In this document: piece after piece, positions 43,428 to 52,608 of the stretch
Layout of the letters: each line of letters begins with the position of its first letter
Position numbering within the stretch: position 1 is the first letter of the stretch
Assembly (NCBI RefSeq): GCF_017873395.1
Contig: NZ_JAGGKC010000015.1
Span: forward strand, 1-64,000
Reading direction: 5' to 3'
Source: Youngiibacter multivorans
Lineage (GTDB): Bacteria; Bacillota; Clostridia; Clostridiales; Clostridiaceae
Length of the DNA: 64,000 nt
The notes under the pieces: generated by a model
Seen by the model: the letters and a program-made list of their open reading frames with translations, nothing else
Database searches by the model: none
Told to the model about the DNA's origin: nothing
Made by a program: the position numbers and the translations under genes

Positions 43428-43763
43428 ATGGATAGCGAAACTTTGAAAGCCGTTGTTAAATTCCGTGATGAAAGGAACTGGAGACAATTCCATAATCCGA
43501 AGGATCTTGCAATTTCAATCTCAATAGAAGCTGCTGAGCTCCTGGAAGTATTCCAATGGTCAGGACAGGATACTGACGTAGAGGACAAACTGGACAAAGT
43601 GAAGGAAGAGCTTGCGGATGTCATAATATACAGCATACTAATGTCCGATAGACTGGGTCTTGATATTGATAAGATTGTCATGGATAAGCTAAGAAAGAAT
43701 TCGGAAAAGTACGAAGTGGAAAAGGCTTACGGCAATAGTAAAAAATACACGGAGTTAAGGTGA
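43428..43763 (+). CDS. MazG-like nucleotide pyrophosphohydrolase
   Basis: A 111-residue all-helical protein starting at ATG 43428 (GGGGG five bases upstream, MDSETLKAV). Motifs are ISIEAAELLEVFQW and KVKEELADVIIYSILMSDRLGLD, with the paired acidic residues that bind Mg in the MazG/dUTPase-like superfamily. It should hydrolyse a nucleoside triphosphate to the monophosphate. Its stop is four bases before the helicase start, so translation is coupled. A role in removing altered nucleotides or starving phage is possible. Confidence 0.88.
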   Translation: MDSETLKAVVKFRDERNWRQFHNPKDLAISISIEAAELLEVFQWSGQDTDVEDKLDKVKEELADVIIYSILMSDRLGLDIDKIVMDKLRKNSEKYEVEKAYGNSKKYTELR

Positions 43764-43767
43764 TCTG

Positions 43768-45660
43768 ATGATAATATACAAGAACGATGTTGAGGGATTC
43801 AGGAATGCTGTTGACAACAATCGGATAGTTCCTGACATAGTGAAGGAATACACTGAGAAGTATGGCCGAAAGGTAAATGACAACGAGAGGAAATCGTGGA
43901 ACAACTCTCTTAAATTCATGGAGACAGCACTAAGGAAATCAAATGTTCCCGGAGACTGCGGTGTTCTGATTGAATATAACATACCCTCAACCAGTAAAAG
44001 GATAGATTTCATTGTTTCTGGACATGATGGAGAGGGGAATGCAAATTTTGTAATTGTCGAGCTTAAACAATGGGAAAAGGCTGCAGCTACTAAGAAGGAA
44101 GACCTGGTCTCAGCATATGTCGGTGGAGGTGTTCGTGAGGTTTCACATCCGTCATACCAGGCTTATTCATATAAAAAATTCCTGACAGACATGAATGAAG
44201 CGGTATACACGAAGAATATTCAACCTTACTCTTGCGCGTATCTGCATAACTATATCTCAAATCATCCCGAACCACTGACACTTCCACAGTATTCTGAAAT
44301 CATTATGGATTCTCCAGTATTCTTCTCACAGGATATCAATAGGCTTGAAGCCTTTATTAAGAAATACGTGGGGATGGGGAATGGAAAGCACATACTTTAT
44401 CAGATTGAAAATGGCAAGATCAGGCCATCCAGAAAATTTGTTGAATACATTGCAGAAATGTTTGATGGAAATGAAGTCTATACTCTGCTTGATGAACAAA
44501 AGGTAGCTTTCTCAAATATTATGGAATATGCTCTGGACTCACAGTGTAAAACAACCATAATCGTCAATGGTGGACCTGGTACAGGGAAATCTGTGGTTGC
44601 AATGAATGCATTGGTTGAACTTCTGAAACATGGATTGAATCCTAAATTCATAGCACCGAACGCATCTTTCAAGGAGACTATAATCAGCATGCTTTCAGGA
44701 AGCAGAAAATACTCCAAGAAGAGGATTGCAGCATTGTTCTCAGGTTCTGGCTCCTTTTGGAATGCACTTGATGACGAATTCGATGCGATGATTGTCGATG
44801 AGGCTCACAGGTTAAAGAAAAAAGGAACTTACATGTATAAAGGCATTAGCCAGGTTGATGATGTTATCAAAGCTTCAAGGGTAAATGTATTCTTCATTGA
44901 CGATCATCAGAGGATACGCCCAGATGACGAAGGTACAGTTGAAAGGATACGAGAGGTTGCGCTGGCTAGGGATTCTGAAGTTGTATATGTTGAGCTTGAA
45001 GCTCAATTCAGATGTGCAGGTGCGGATGGCTTCATGAACTGGATTGATCACACACTTGGAATCAGAGAAACAGGTAATTTTGATGGTTGGGACGAAGGTA
45101 CATTTGAATTTGAGCTTGTAGACAATCCACATGACCTCGTGAGTAAAATCAAGCAAAAGAACTCTTTAGGATTCAAATCGAGAATCCTGGCAGGGTATGC
45201 ATGGGAATGGACAAGTGCAAAGGATGGCAATCCAAACTCAGAGATTGAAGATGTAACCATCGAGGAACACGGATTCAGAATGCCATGGAATAGCAGGAGC
45301 AGTCAGTATACATGGGCATCTGATGACGATAAGCAGGACCAGATAGGATGCATCCACACATCCCAGGGACTAGAGTTCGATTACGTTGGAATAATTATCG
45401 GAAATGACTTGAGATTCAATCCGATGACAAATGAGATTTATGGAAGCTACAACGACTATAAGGATTCCACTGGAAAGAAGGGGTTGAAAGAAAATCCTGC
45501 TGAACTGACAAGACTGATCAAGAACATATATCGAGTCTTACTGTCACGTGGAATGAAAGGCTGCTATGTATATTGTCGTGACAGCTACCTGAATGACTAT
45601 CTGGCCTCAAGGCTAAGCAAGGAAACTAAATCCTTCTCATACCCATTTGGAACAGAGTAA
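43768..45660 (+). CDS. Nuclease-helicase with DUF2075 (Schlafen-like) domain
   Basis: A 630-residue protein. The N-terminal ~200 residues contain VLIEYNIPSTSKRIDFIVSG and FVIVELKQWEKA, spaced like a PD-(D/E)xK nuclease core (E, D, then ExK). From about 265 a DUF2075 SF1-type P-loop domain follows: Walker A VNGGPGTGKSVVAMNAL, Walker B MIVDEAHRLKKKG, FIDDHQRI, a Q/R-rich motif and the late TSQGLEFDYVGII and RVLLSRGMKG helicase motifs. Similar proteins occur in defence loci. It is translationally coupled to the MazG gene. Confidence 0.88.
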   Translation: MIIYKNDVEGFRNAVDNNRIVPDIVKEYTEKYGRKVNDNERKSWNNSLKFMETALRKSNVPGDCGVLIEYNIPSTSKRIDFIVSGHDGEGNANFVIVELKQWEKAAATKKEDLVSAYVGGGVREVSHPSYQAYSYKKFLTDMNEAVYTKNIQPYSCAYLHNYISNHPEPLTLPQYSEIIMDSPVFFSQDINRLEAFIKKYVGMGNGKHILYQIENGKIRPSRKFVEYIAEMFDGNEVYTLLDEQKVAFSNIMEYALDSQCKTTIIVNGGPGTGKSVVAMNALVELLKHGLNPKFIAPNASFKETIISMLSGSRKYSKKRIAALFSGSGSFWNALDDEFDAMIVDEAHRLKKKGTYMYKGISQVDDVIKASRVNVFFIDDHQRIRPDDEGTVERIREVALARDSEVVYVELEAQFRCAGADGFMNWIDHTLGIRETGNFDGWDEGTFEFELVDNPHDLVSKIKQKNSLGFKSRILAGYAWEWTSAKDGNPNSEIEDVTIEEHGFRMPWNSRSSQYTWASDDDKQDQIGCIHTSQGLEFDYVGIIIGNDLRFNPMTNEIYGSYNDYKDSTGKKGLKENPAELTRLIKNIYRVLLSRGMKGCYVYCRDSYLNDYLASRLSKETKSFSYPFGTE

Positions 45661-45782
45661 TGAATTGAATTAATGTATCTAAATAAGGGTTGTATTCGCA
45701 CATATCAATGAGGTCGTTCTACACAAATTAAAAGCTAGTCAAGGATTATTCCGAAAAGTGCAGTTCCGAAGTTTAATATTTC

Positions 45783-45832
45783 AAAATGCACACTCCCTCA
45801 TGTAAAATTCTACAAGGGGCAGTGTGCATTTT
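45783..45832. terminator. Terminator after the MazG/helicase operon
   Basis: AAAATGCACACT (45783-45794) and AGTGTGCATTTT (45821-45832) are perfect 12-bp arms. An inner CCCT/AGGGG stem adds stability. It can end the convergent EFR1 gene too. Confidence 0.85.
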
Positions 45833-45927
45833 AAATAGTCTTGTTATTAATCTAATGTTAATTTGAACACTATATTAGTTATATCTGAATGTGCATGTGA
45901 GATTGGGGCAGAAGGGAAATTACCAAG

Positions 45928-46779
45928 TCAATAGATTTCAATTTTCCCATTATGGAGCCTTACCTTAGATTTCTCAATTTTAGGGTCTCTCATGATTTTC
46001 TTTACGTTATAATTCATGATAGGATTCATCATTGCGGTACTCATTGGAGATTTAATTGCCTCCCTAGGACAATGCATTTCACAAGAGAGACACATTATGC
46101 ATTTACTATCCCAGCTGGGATAGCCTTCATTATCATGATTTAGGTTATGTACAGGGCAACCCTTGACGCAGATATCACACCTTATGCATTTCTCCTTGTC
46201 GAGCTTGAATTGCTTTTGATGATATCTTTGGACAAGGCTTCGACTTAGCATCATTTGCTCAAACCGATAAATCAATGGGGGAGAAATATGTGACTCCGGC
46301 CAAAGTCTGTCAGCATTCCCAGAACCCATATCGTATCCGAATTTCTGAGCCTTTGCCAGGTCATCAGCATTCGGATGGCCAGGTGATGCAAAACATCCTC
46401 GACTGATATAGCCTAGAAAATAATCTGCACCATGGCAGTAAAACCAGCCCTGAATGTCAAAGCCACTCTTCAGCATTGTATTTTTCAGGAATTCGCCTGC
46501 GTTCCAGGCATATGTACCATATGTTAGAAATGCAAACGACCTGATCTTTTTTACTTTGGATAGACTTTCAATGCATTCCAGTACATTGATTGGTATTTGG
46601 TATACATAAACAGGAGTGCCGATACCTAACAGGTCATAACTATCCAAATTCGGAGGAGAATCATCCTTGATATTACACAGGGTGGTTTCGACACCAGCCT
46701 GGTTCAATCCTATTGAAATGCTTTTTGCAACTTGAGATGTTGAATTCGTAAGGGAGTAGTAAATGATCAGACATTTCAT
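45928..46779 (-). CDS. EFR1-family flavodoxin-ferredoxin fusion
   Basis: A 283-residue redox protein. The N-terminal flavodoxin-like domain begins CLIIYYSLTNSTSQVAKSIS (FMN phosphate loop) with GIGTPVYVYQIP. The C-terminal bacterial ferredoxin domain has CIRCDICVKGCPV and CIMCLSCEMHCP, two 4Fe-4S sites. EFR1 proteins are electron-transfer proteins of anaerobes with unknown partners. It is monocistronic and convergent with the MazG/helicase operon. Confidence 0.88.
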   Translation of the reverse strand: MKCLIIYYSLTNSTSQVAKSISIGLNQAGVETTLCNIKDDSPPNLDSYDLLGIGTPVYVYQIPINVLECIESLSKVKKIRSFAFLTYGTYAWNAGEFLKNTMLKSGFDIQGWFYCHGADYFLGYISRGCFASPGHPNADDLAKAQKFGYDMGSGNADRLWPESHISPPLIYRFEQMMLSRSLVQRYHQKQFKLDKEKCIRCDICVKGCPVHNLNHDNEGYPSWDSKCIMCLSCEMHCPREAIKSPMSTAMMNPIMNYNVKKIMRDPKIEKSKVRLHNGKIEIY

Positions 46780-47429
46780 ACTGGATCATCTCCTTAGAAA
46801 GTGCTTTTTCGAATTAACTACAGACTGAAGCGACCAAAGGGGCTTAATATAAAGTTTCGGATAGATCAGACGCTTCTATAACGAAACTACATTAAGCAAC
46901 AATTGAGGAACTTCAGGAAGATAGAGTTTCCTGATAGAAAAATAATTCAATATGAATCATTGGAGCATCAGATAGTAGCTTAAAGCTACTATCTGAGTAT
47001 ATTAGAACACACCGTTATTGAAAAATGGTGCCAATAATGTTGCGCTTCCATAAACTAACTGTCAACTATCTGTAAATTCAAATTAATTGTTTATACGTAT
47101 CGAAATGACGTGTCGAAAAATAAACCAGGAGAATTGGATAATAGTAGGGAATGTTGTGAGAAAAGATGCATTATCTGCTAATATAGCAATGTGATTCTGT
47201 GAAATTTCAAAGTGATGCATGTTTGAATTTCTGAAAGCACCTGACTAGGAGGACTCGCTATACCGGAAGTAACAATAAACAGAAAATTGATACAATTGGT
47301 AAAGATGGTGTGTAAGCGTAGTATAATATAAGTAATATTGAAGAATATGTTCAATTCTGAACTCATGATGTTACATTCCTATATCTGTTTTTTCTAGTCA
47401 TTCAATATATATTAAAGGGGATGTCTGTA
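46780..47429. other. Long intergenic region between divergent genes
   Basis: No gene is supported. It contains a 27-bp perfect palindrome (listed separately). The rest shows no coding or RNA motif that I recognise. Confidence 0.5.
46969..46995. repeat. 27-bp perfect palindrome
   Basis: CAGATAGTAGCTT (46969-46981), a central A, and its exact complement AAGCTACTATCTG (46983-46995). There is no T-run on either side. It could be a terminator without a tail, an operator for a dimeric regulator, or a cruciform site. Confidence 0.6.
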
Positions 47430-48161
47430 ATGAGAAATACCCAAAGAATTATTCTTGCTGTCTATCTATTTCTGACACTCGTCATAATTTTCATGGATAC
47501 CATTTATCGGGATGATAATCCCGCATTATATGTCACATTTGCTGTCAGAGTCAGTATGTTCATTACTGTAGTTGCCATAAAGAAGAGATACATGGAACAG
47601 AAGCTTATTGCACTGGCTTTTGCATTCACTGTAATTTCTGACTACTTTTTCGTCTTTGTGTATACTTTTGATAAGGCAGTTTCTAATAGCCAATTATTTG
47701 GAATGATTGGATTCATTGGAGCATACCTGTGTCTGATTATAACTTTCAGAAAGAACTTCAAAATCGGTAAAGCTGAACTGATAACCATAGCACCCTTTGC
47801 AGTAATATTCACAGTCTTGTTCTTGTCACTTCAGCAGTATGCAGAAGGTGTCATGTATCCCGCAGGTATTGTATTGGGGATAATACTCTGCATCTTCGGC
47901 ATGACAATGGTATCCACATTGTTCAGAGGCTATTTCTCAAAACGTGTGGCATGGCTGCTCGCAATTGCTGGGTGCATGATGTTCTTCAGCGACCTGTTTG
48001 TAGCTCTTGCGCTTTACCACCCAGACTTCAAGGTGTTTCTGCTATGGAGGGAAATCGTGGTTGTAGCCACATACGTTCCAGCATGGACACTACTCATGTT
48101 GGTTGCCTCTGAGGAACATCTCTATGCCGGAATCAAGGCTATAAATACAATTTCGGACTGA
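47430..48161 (+). CDS. YhhN-family (lysoplasmalogenase-like) membrane protein
   Basis: A 243-residue protein with about eight hydrophobic segments. I start at ATG 47430 because AAAGGGG ends one base before the alternative ATG 47421. The two intramembrane Asp regions of the family appear as FTVISDYFFVFVYTF and GCMMFFSDLFVALALY, in the order expected for YhhN/TMEM86 proteins. Those Asp residues are catalytic in the lysoplasmalogenase members. Substrate use here is unknown, but anaerobes often have plasmalogens. Confidence 0.7.
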   Translation: MRNTQRIILAVYLFLTLVIIFMDTIYRDDNPALYVTFAVRVSMFITVVAIKKRYMEQKLIALAFAFTVISDYFFVFVYTFDKAVSNSQLFGMIGFIGAYLCLIITFRKNFKIGKAELITIAPFAVIFTVLFLSLQQYAEGVMYPAGIVLGIILCIFGMTMVSTLFRGYFSKRVAWLLAIAGCMMFFSDLFVALALYHPDFKVFLLWREIVVVATYVPAWTLLMLVASEEHLYAGIKAINTISD

Positions 48162-48291
48162 TTCTAACAACTGAGTGCGACTGAATTCCAATCATCCAAA
48201 AACACTTCGAAATTAGAAATCAGCTACAATCAACGGTCAAAGCTGATAGAATAAGAATATGGATTATTAAGAAACGAGAATGGAGAACTAT

Positions 48292-49386
48292 ATGAGCACT
48301 CACTTTTTTACTTATGATGAACTTAAGGTATTTTGCGAAGCTGCATTTCACAGGTTCGGATTTTCAGAACAGGACAGTGCGGTAATCACTGATGTACTGC
48401 TGCTTGCTGATTTGTATGGAATTGATTCCCACGGTACAAACAGGATTGTCATGTATCATGATCAGATTAGGGCGGGATATATCGATATTAATGCGAAGCC
48501 GCGGATAGTGTCTGAAACACCGGTATCAGCAGTCGTAGACGGGATGAGCGGCATGGGCCAGCTGGTTTCGGAATTTGCCATGAAGAAGGCAATTTCTCTG
48601 GCAAAATCATCAGGTATCGGACTTGTAACGGTACGGAATTCCAATCATTACGGCATTGCCGGATACTACTCGCTTATGGCATGCAATGAAGGGTTTTTGG
48701 GGATATCAATGACGAATTCATTGGCTGCTGTCGTACCGACCTTTGGCAGGGCTCCCATGCTCGGGACAAATCCATTCGCATTCAGCTTCCCGGCTGCTCC
48801 ACAGCCATTCCATTTTGATGCATCAACTTCAGTAGTCACGGTAGGAAAGGCTGAGGTAGCCAGCAAGCTCGGGAAAGCACTTCCTGTGGGCTGGGGAATA
48901 AATTCTGAGGGTCATGATGAGCTAAACCCGGCAGAGCTTCTTAAAGGGATCTACGCTGGAGTGGCGGGACTGCATCCATTGGGCGGAGGTACCGAGGAAC
49001 ATGGAGGGCACAAGGGGTATGGCTTCTCCATGGTTGTAGAGATACTATGTTCCATAATGTCAGGAGGCAACACATCAAACCATGTGGAATCTGAGGAAGG
49101 CAAATCAGGAGTATGCCACTTTTTCGCAGCTATAGATCCTAAGATTTTTGGAGACCCTTCAGCAATACAGAAGAATCTTGAGACCTTCCTGGATGAATTA
49201 AGGCATTCACCGAAAGCTGATGGCAAAAACAGGATTTATACCCATGGTGAGAAGGAAGCTGAAGCCTACACGAGACGCTTAGCAGATGGTATCCCTGTAA
49301 ATGAGAGGACAATCGTGGAAATGAAGGATTTGGCTGGTTACCTGAAAATGGATTTTCATAGTTACTTTCCGGACCTGAAGAAATAA
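48292..49386 (+). CDS. Ldh2-family malate/L-lactate/2-hydroxyacid dehydrogenase
   Basis: A 364-residue NAD(P)-dependent enzyme of the non-Rossmann Ldh2 family. Motifs are ADLYGIDSHGTNRI (catalytic His in SHG), VRNSNHYGIAGYYSL, MLGTNPFAFSFPA and HKGYGFSMVVEIL near the dimer interface. It reduces a 2-oxoacid or oxidises the hydroxyacid. The true start is ATG 48292 (MSTHFFTY), with GGAG at 48282. The ATG four codons before would overlap it. It stands apart from the two other lactate-type dehydrogenases of the window. Confidence 0.88.
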   Translation: MSTHFFTYDELKVFCEAAFHRFGFSEQDSAVITDVLLLADLYGIDSHGTNRIVMYHDQIRAGYIDINAKPRIVSETPVSAVVDGMSGMGQLVSEFAMKKAISLAKSSGIGLVTVRNSNHYGIAGYYSLMACNEGFLGISMTNSLAAVVPTFGRAPMLGTNPFAFSFPAAPQPFHFDASTSVVTVGKAEVASKLGKALPVGWGINSEGHDELNPAELLKGIYAGVAGLHPLGGGTEEHGGHKGYGFSMVVEILCSIMSGGNTSNHVESEEGKSGVCHFFAAIDPKIFGDPSAIQKNLETFLDELRHSPKADGKNRIYTHGEKEAEAYTRRLADGIPVNERTIVEMKDLAGYLKMDFHSYFPDLKK

Positions 49387-49461
49387 GAAACTGGCAACTG
49401 AATGCTGCAAACTGCTAGGACAGCTTTGCAGCACAAATTCATAATATGAGGAGCTGATTTT

Positions 49462-49704
49462 GTGATTAGGAAAATACTTTATGGCATAGTCGGGAGTGTC
49501 TTTTTTCTTATAGTCGGACTTATCGTTGGGCTTATAGTAGGATCGTTCATTGGAGGAAACTTCATGATGGACTTTGAGTTCGCAGGAAACAGAGGCTATG
49601 AGGCTACTGGTATCATTGGTGCAATGGTCGGCGGCCCAATGGGCGCAATTGCGGGAATAATCATAGGGGTAAGCTTCGCGTCACGGAATGTGCGTAACCA
49701 ATAA
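49462..49704 (+). CDS. Small glycine-zipper membrane protein
   Basis: An 80-residue protein from GTG 49462, behind GAGGAGC. Two hydrophobic segments carry GxxxG-type repeats (LIVGLIVGLIVGSFIGGNF and IGAMVGGPMGAIAGIIIGVS). It should be a small inner-membrane protein that packs as an oligomer. No family function is known. Confidence 0.65.
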   Translation: MIRKILYGIVGSVFFLIVGLIVGLIVGSFIGGNFMMDFEFAGNRGYEATGIIGAMVGGPMGAIAGIIIGVSFASRNVRNQ

Positions 49705-49907
49705 AGTAAATTCATACATCAGTTAGATTTCAGTAGAATCCAGACACTAACACCTATGAAATTATCAGATTATTGCGACAAAATATTGGATATGGGTCAT
49801 CTAATGGATTACTATATGATATACTTTAGTTAATAAGTGAAGAGTCGCAGATTGGCAGCTGGCAGTGCAGCTGCTTAACAGACTATGATGCATGGAGGAT
49901 TGGAGAA

Positions 49908-50357
49908 ATGAAGAAGGAGAATGTCCTTTCAATCTTGCTCAAGATGGCAGCAATAGGAGCTGGCGGGATATTTGTGCTTGCAGCAACCTATATGGGGTAT
50001 TTTGCAATCTACATGTTCGTTGAAACGGTATTTTTTTCTGATAACATTGGGAACACGCCTGCTGAAGCCATTCGTATCTCATATTCCTTATTTCTTCTTT
50101 TTATGTACTTTGCTCTACTTCGGACTGATGCTCCGCAGCTTCTTAAGGCAATACTTATTGTAGCTCCTTTAACCATGCTGATGGTTGCAGCTATACTTGG
50201 TCTTTATCTGAAGCCGCTTCTGTCCATACTTGCTGCCAGTGCAATAGTTGGCATATTCATCTTCCTTATGCGAAGGTCGAGGAAGCCATGGATTTATTAC
50301 TTCGCAATCGCAATATCAGTATTATTTTCAATGGCCTATGCATGGCCAAGGGAGTGA
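49908..50357 (+). CDS. Uncharacterised five-helix membrane protein
   Basis: A 149-residue protein with five predicted TM segments (starting near residues 10, 47, 75, 97 and 124). The start MKKENVLSILLK follows GGAGGATTGGAGAA. I recognise no family. It precedes the PBP gene by ~160 bp in the same direction. Confidence 0.65.
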   Translation: MKKENVLSILLKMAAIGAGGIFVLAATYMGYFAIYMFVETVFFSDNIGNTPAEAIRISYSLFLLFMYFALLRTDAPQLLKAILIVAPLTMLMVAAILGLYLKPLLSILAASAIVGIFIFLMRRSRKPWIYYFAIAISVLFSMAYAWPRE

Positions 50358-50518
50358 GAAAATCCGCTGTTTTAGGTAAAGCCAATGAAATATGGCTTAT
50401 ACCTCTTCTTAAGATATGACAAGAAGGCCAGAATTGAAAAGAGCAGCCAAAGTACATTTCAATTGAAGTGCTTCATCTTTTTTGGTCATTGTCCGTTCTT
50501 GAAAGGAAGTGAAAACCA

Positions 50519-52546
50519 ATGAAGAAGCTATTATTCTTTTTATTCATCATATTATTTTTGATCGCAGCTACTTCATGCGACGAAGAAAAGCATGATCCTC
50601 TCGGAACCTATAACTCATACAAGGCAGCTTTTGCTGCAATGGATTATAGTGCCATGTATGACAATCTTGACTCATCGAGCAAATCGAAGATGACAAAGGA
50701 AGCATATGTAGAGCTTTATAAAGACTTCTATGGTGCGATTTCAGTTACGGAGGCTTCTGTTACTGACAGGATGGAGGACATTGACCTGCAGAGGAAAGCT
50801 GAAGGTGAAGAAACAATTAGGGTTCCTGTTGATATCAACCTCGTTACAGGAATCGGCGCAAAAAAATTCAGCACAGACATCAAGCTGGTCAGGGAGTCCG
50901 ACCAGGATGAGAATCAGAACTTCATGGTCAGCTTCTCATTGGACCTGGTGTATGAGGGTTTCAAGAGTACGGATAAAATCGTGGAGCAGGAGGTAGGACC
51001 TGAGAGGGGACGGATACTTGACAGGAACATGAAGGTGCTGGCAGAGGATAGAGAGGTCATCTGGATTGGAATGGTGCCTGGGCAGTTTGGCAACGTCAGA
51101 GAGAAGTCCATAGATGCATTGGCTTCAGCCTTCGGAGTATCAAGGGGCTACATAACCGGCAGGCTGGGGCTCTCTTGGGTCAAGCCAGAGACTTTTGTCG
51201 ATATGATCAAGGTTTCAATGGATGACAAGGCAGCCGTAGAGGCTCTCATTGTCTCGAATTCAGGAATAACCTACAGGATAACCAGGGACAGGATATATCC
51301 ATATGGTGAGGCTGCAGCACATCTGACAGGATTTGTAGGACTTGCAACCCGTGAAGAATATGCAGTTCTCAAGACACTTGGATACTCAATAACCGCGAAA
51401 GCCGGAAGGTCAGGCCTGGAGATCATCTATGAGGAAGAGCTCAGAGGAAGGACCGGGACACAGAAGGTTCTGGTGGACAAGGATGGCAATCTCAAGGAGG
51501 TCCTTTCAAACGACCACAATAACAGAGGCAAGGACATTGTGCTTACAATTGACATCGACCAGCAGCTTAAGCTGTATGGTGCCATGTCAGGAGATAAAGG
51601 CACAGCCTCTCTCGTTAATTATAAGGATGGAGAGATCCTTGCTCTCGTAAGCCTTCCATCCTATGACCCGAACAGGATGATTCTGGGGCATACCGAGGCT
51701 TACTATGACAGCCTGTTGAAGGATGCAGGGAAACCACTCCTTAACCGGTTCACCAAGCTATACCCTCCAGGCGCGACGCTTGTACCACTTGTATCAGCTT
51801 CAGCCATAGAGACAGGAAGTCAGGCTGTAAGCCTTATTTCTGAGGTGCAGGGTACATCCTGGCAGAAGGAACCCTCGTGGGGAAGCTACTTTATAAAAAG
51901 AGCCACTGACCCGGGTACACCAGTAGACCTGGAAAAGGCGTTCATAAATTCCGACAATATATTCTTCGCCCAGATGGCTCTTAAGCTCGGAGAGAAGGAA
52001 TTCATAGAAGCCCTGCAAAGGTTTGGAATAAGCGAAGACCATGATGCCACCTTCGATTTCCAGAAGTCTCAGGCAGCAAATTTAGGAGCCATGAACAGTG
52101 AGATCCTTCTTGCAGACAGCGGTTATGGACAGGGACAGGTTCTTTTCAATAGTCTCACGCTCCCAAGAGCGTTGACAGCCATAGCTGACAGCGGGAATCT
52201 GAAGGGCATTAAGCTGGTAAAGGATGCACCCCAGGCGGAGACTAGGAATGTGCTTTCTGCTGAGACTGCAAACCGGGTTCTGGAACTTATGAGAAAGAGT
52301 GTTGATGATCCCACTGGCACAGGCAATGCCGCATTCATAGAAGGGCGTGCCATAGCAGGAAAGACAGGTATTTCAGAGGTAGGATCCGGAACCGCCAGGA
52401 CAAGGTACGGTTGGTTTACTGCCATTGAGCTTGACGAAGGGAGTCCATATATTACGACAGTAATGGTTGAAGGACTGGGGGACAGAGGTCCTGGATATGC
52501 TGCAGGGAAGGTCAGGGCATTCCTGACAGGGCAGCTTCCTGATTAG
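50519..52546 (+). CDS. MecA-like penicillin-binding protein without the SxxK motif
   Basis: A 675-residue lipoprotein-like PBP. Signal peptide and Cys20 (AATSC) are followed by an NTF2-like MecA_N domain (about 27-150), a PBP dimerisation domain (GRILDRNMKVLAEDREV onwards), and a transpeptidase fold with GEILALVSLPSYDPN. The active-site block reads YPPGATLVPL. Residues 419-422 are Ala-Thr-Leu-Val where class B PBPs have Ser-x-x-Lys. The SDN motif (478-480) and KTG (615-617) are intact. It should fold and may bind peptidoglycan or beta-lactam poorly, but cannot acylate. ATG follows GAAAGGAAGTG. Confidence 0.9.
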   Translation: MKKLLFFLFIILFLIAATSCDEEKHDPLGTYNSYKAAFAAMDYSAMYDNLDSSSKSKMTKEAYVELYKDFYGAISVTEASVTDRMEDIDLQRKAEGEETIRVPVDINLVTGIGAKKFSTDIKLVRESDQDENQNFMVSFSLDLVYEGFKSTDKIVEQEVGPERGRILDRNMKVLAEDREVIWIGMVPGQFGNVREKSIDALASAFGVSRGYITGRLGLSWVKPETFVDMIKVSMDDKAAVEALIVSNSGITYRITRDRIYPYGEAAAHLTGFVGLATREEYAVLKTLGYSITAKAGRSGLEIIYEEELRGRTGTQKVLVDKDGNLKEVLSNDHNNRGKDIVLTIDIDQQLKLYGAMSGDKGTASLVNYKDGEILALVSLPSYDPNRMILGHTEAYYDSLLKDAGKPLLNRFTKLYPPGATLVPLVSASAIETGSQAVSLISEVQGTSWQKEPSWGSYFIKRATDPGTPVDLEKAFINSDNIFFAQMALKLGEKEFIEALQRFGISEDHDATFDFQKSQAANLGAMNSEILLADSGYGQGQVLFNSLTLPRALTAIADSGNLKGIKLVKDAPQAETRNVLSAETANRVLELMRKSVDDPTGTGNAAFIEGRAIAGKTGISEVGSGTARTRYGWFTAIELDEGSPYITTVMVEGLGDRGPGYAAGKVRAFLTGQLPD

Positions 52547-52562
52547 AAATTTGAATTAATTG

Positions 52563-52603
52563 AAAAACGAGATACATGTCTAATGACGTGCATCTCGTTT
52601 TTT
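52563..52603. terminator. Bidirectional terminator
   Basis: AAAAACGAGAT-a-CA-t-GTC and GAC-g-TG-c-ATCTCGTTTTTT pair with two symmetric mismatches. It lies between the convergent PBP and lactate-dehydrogenase genes. Confidence 0.9.
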
Positions 52604-52608
52604 GGTTG

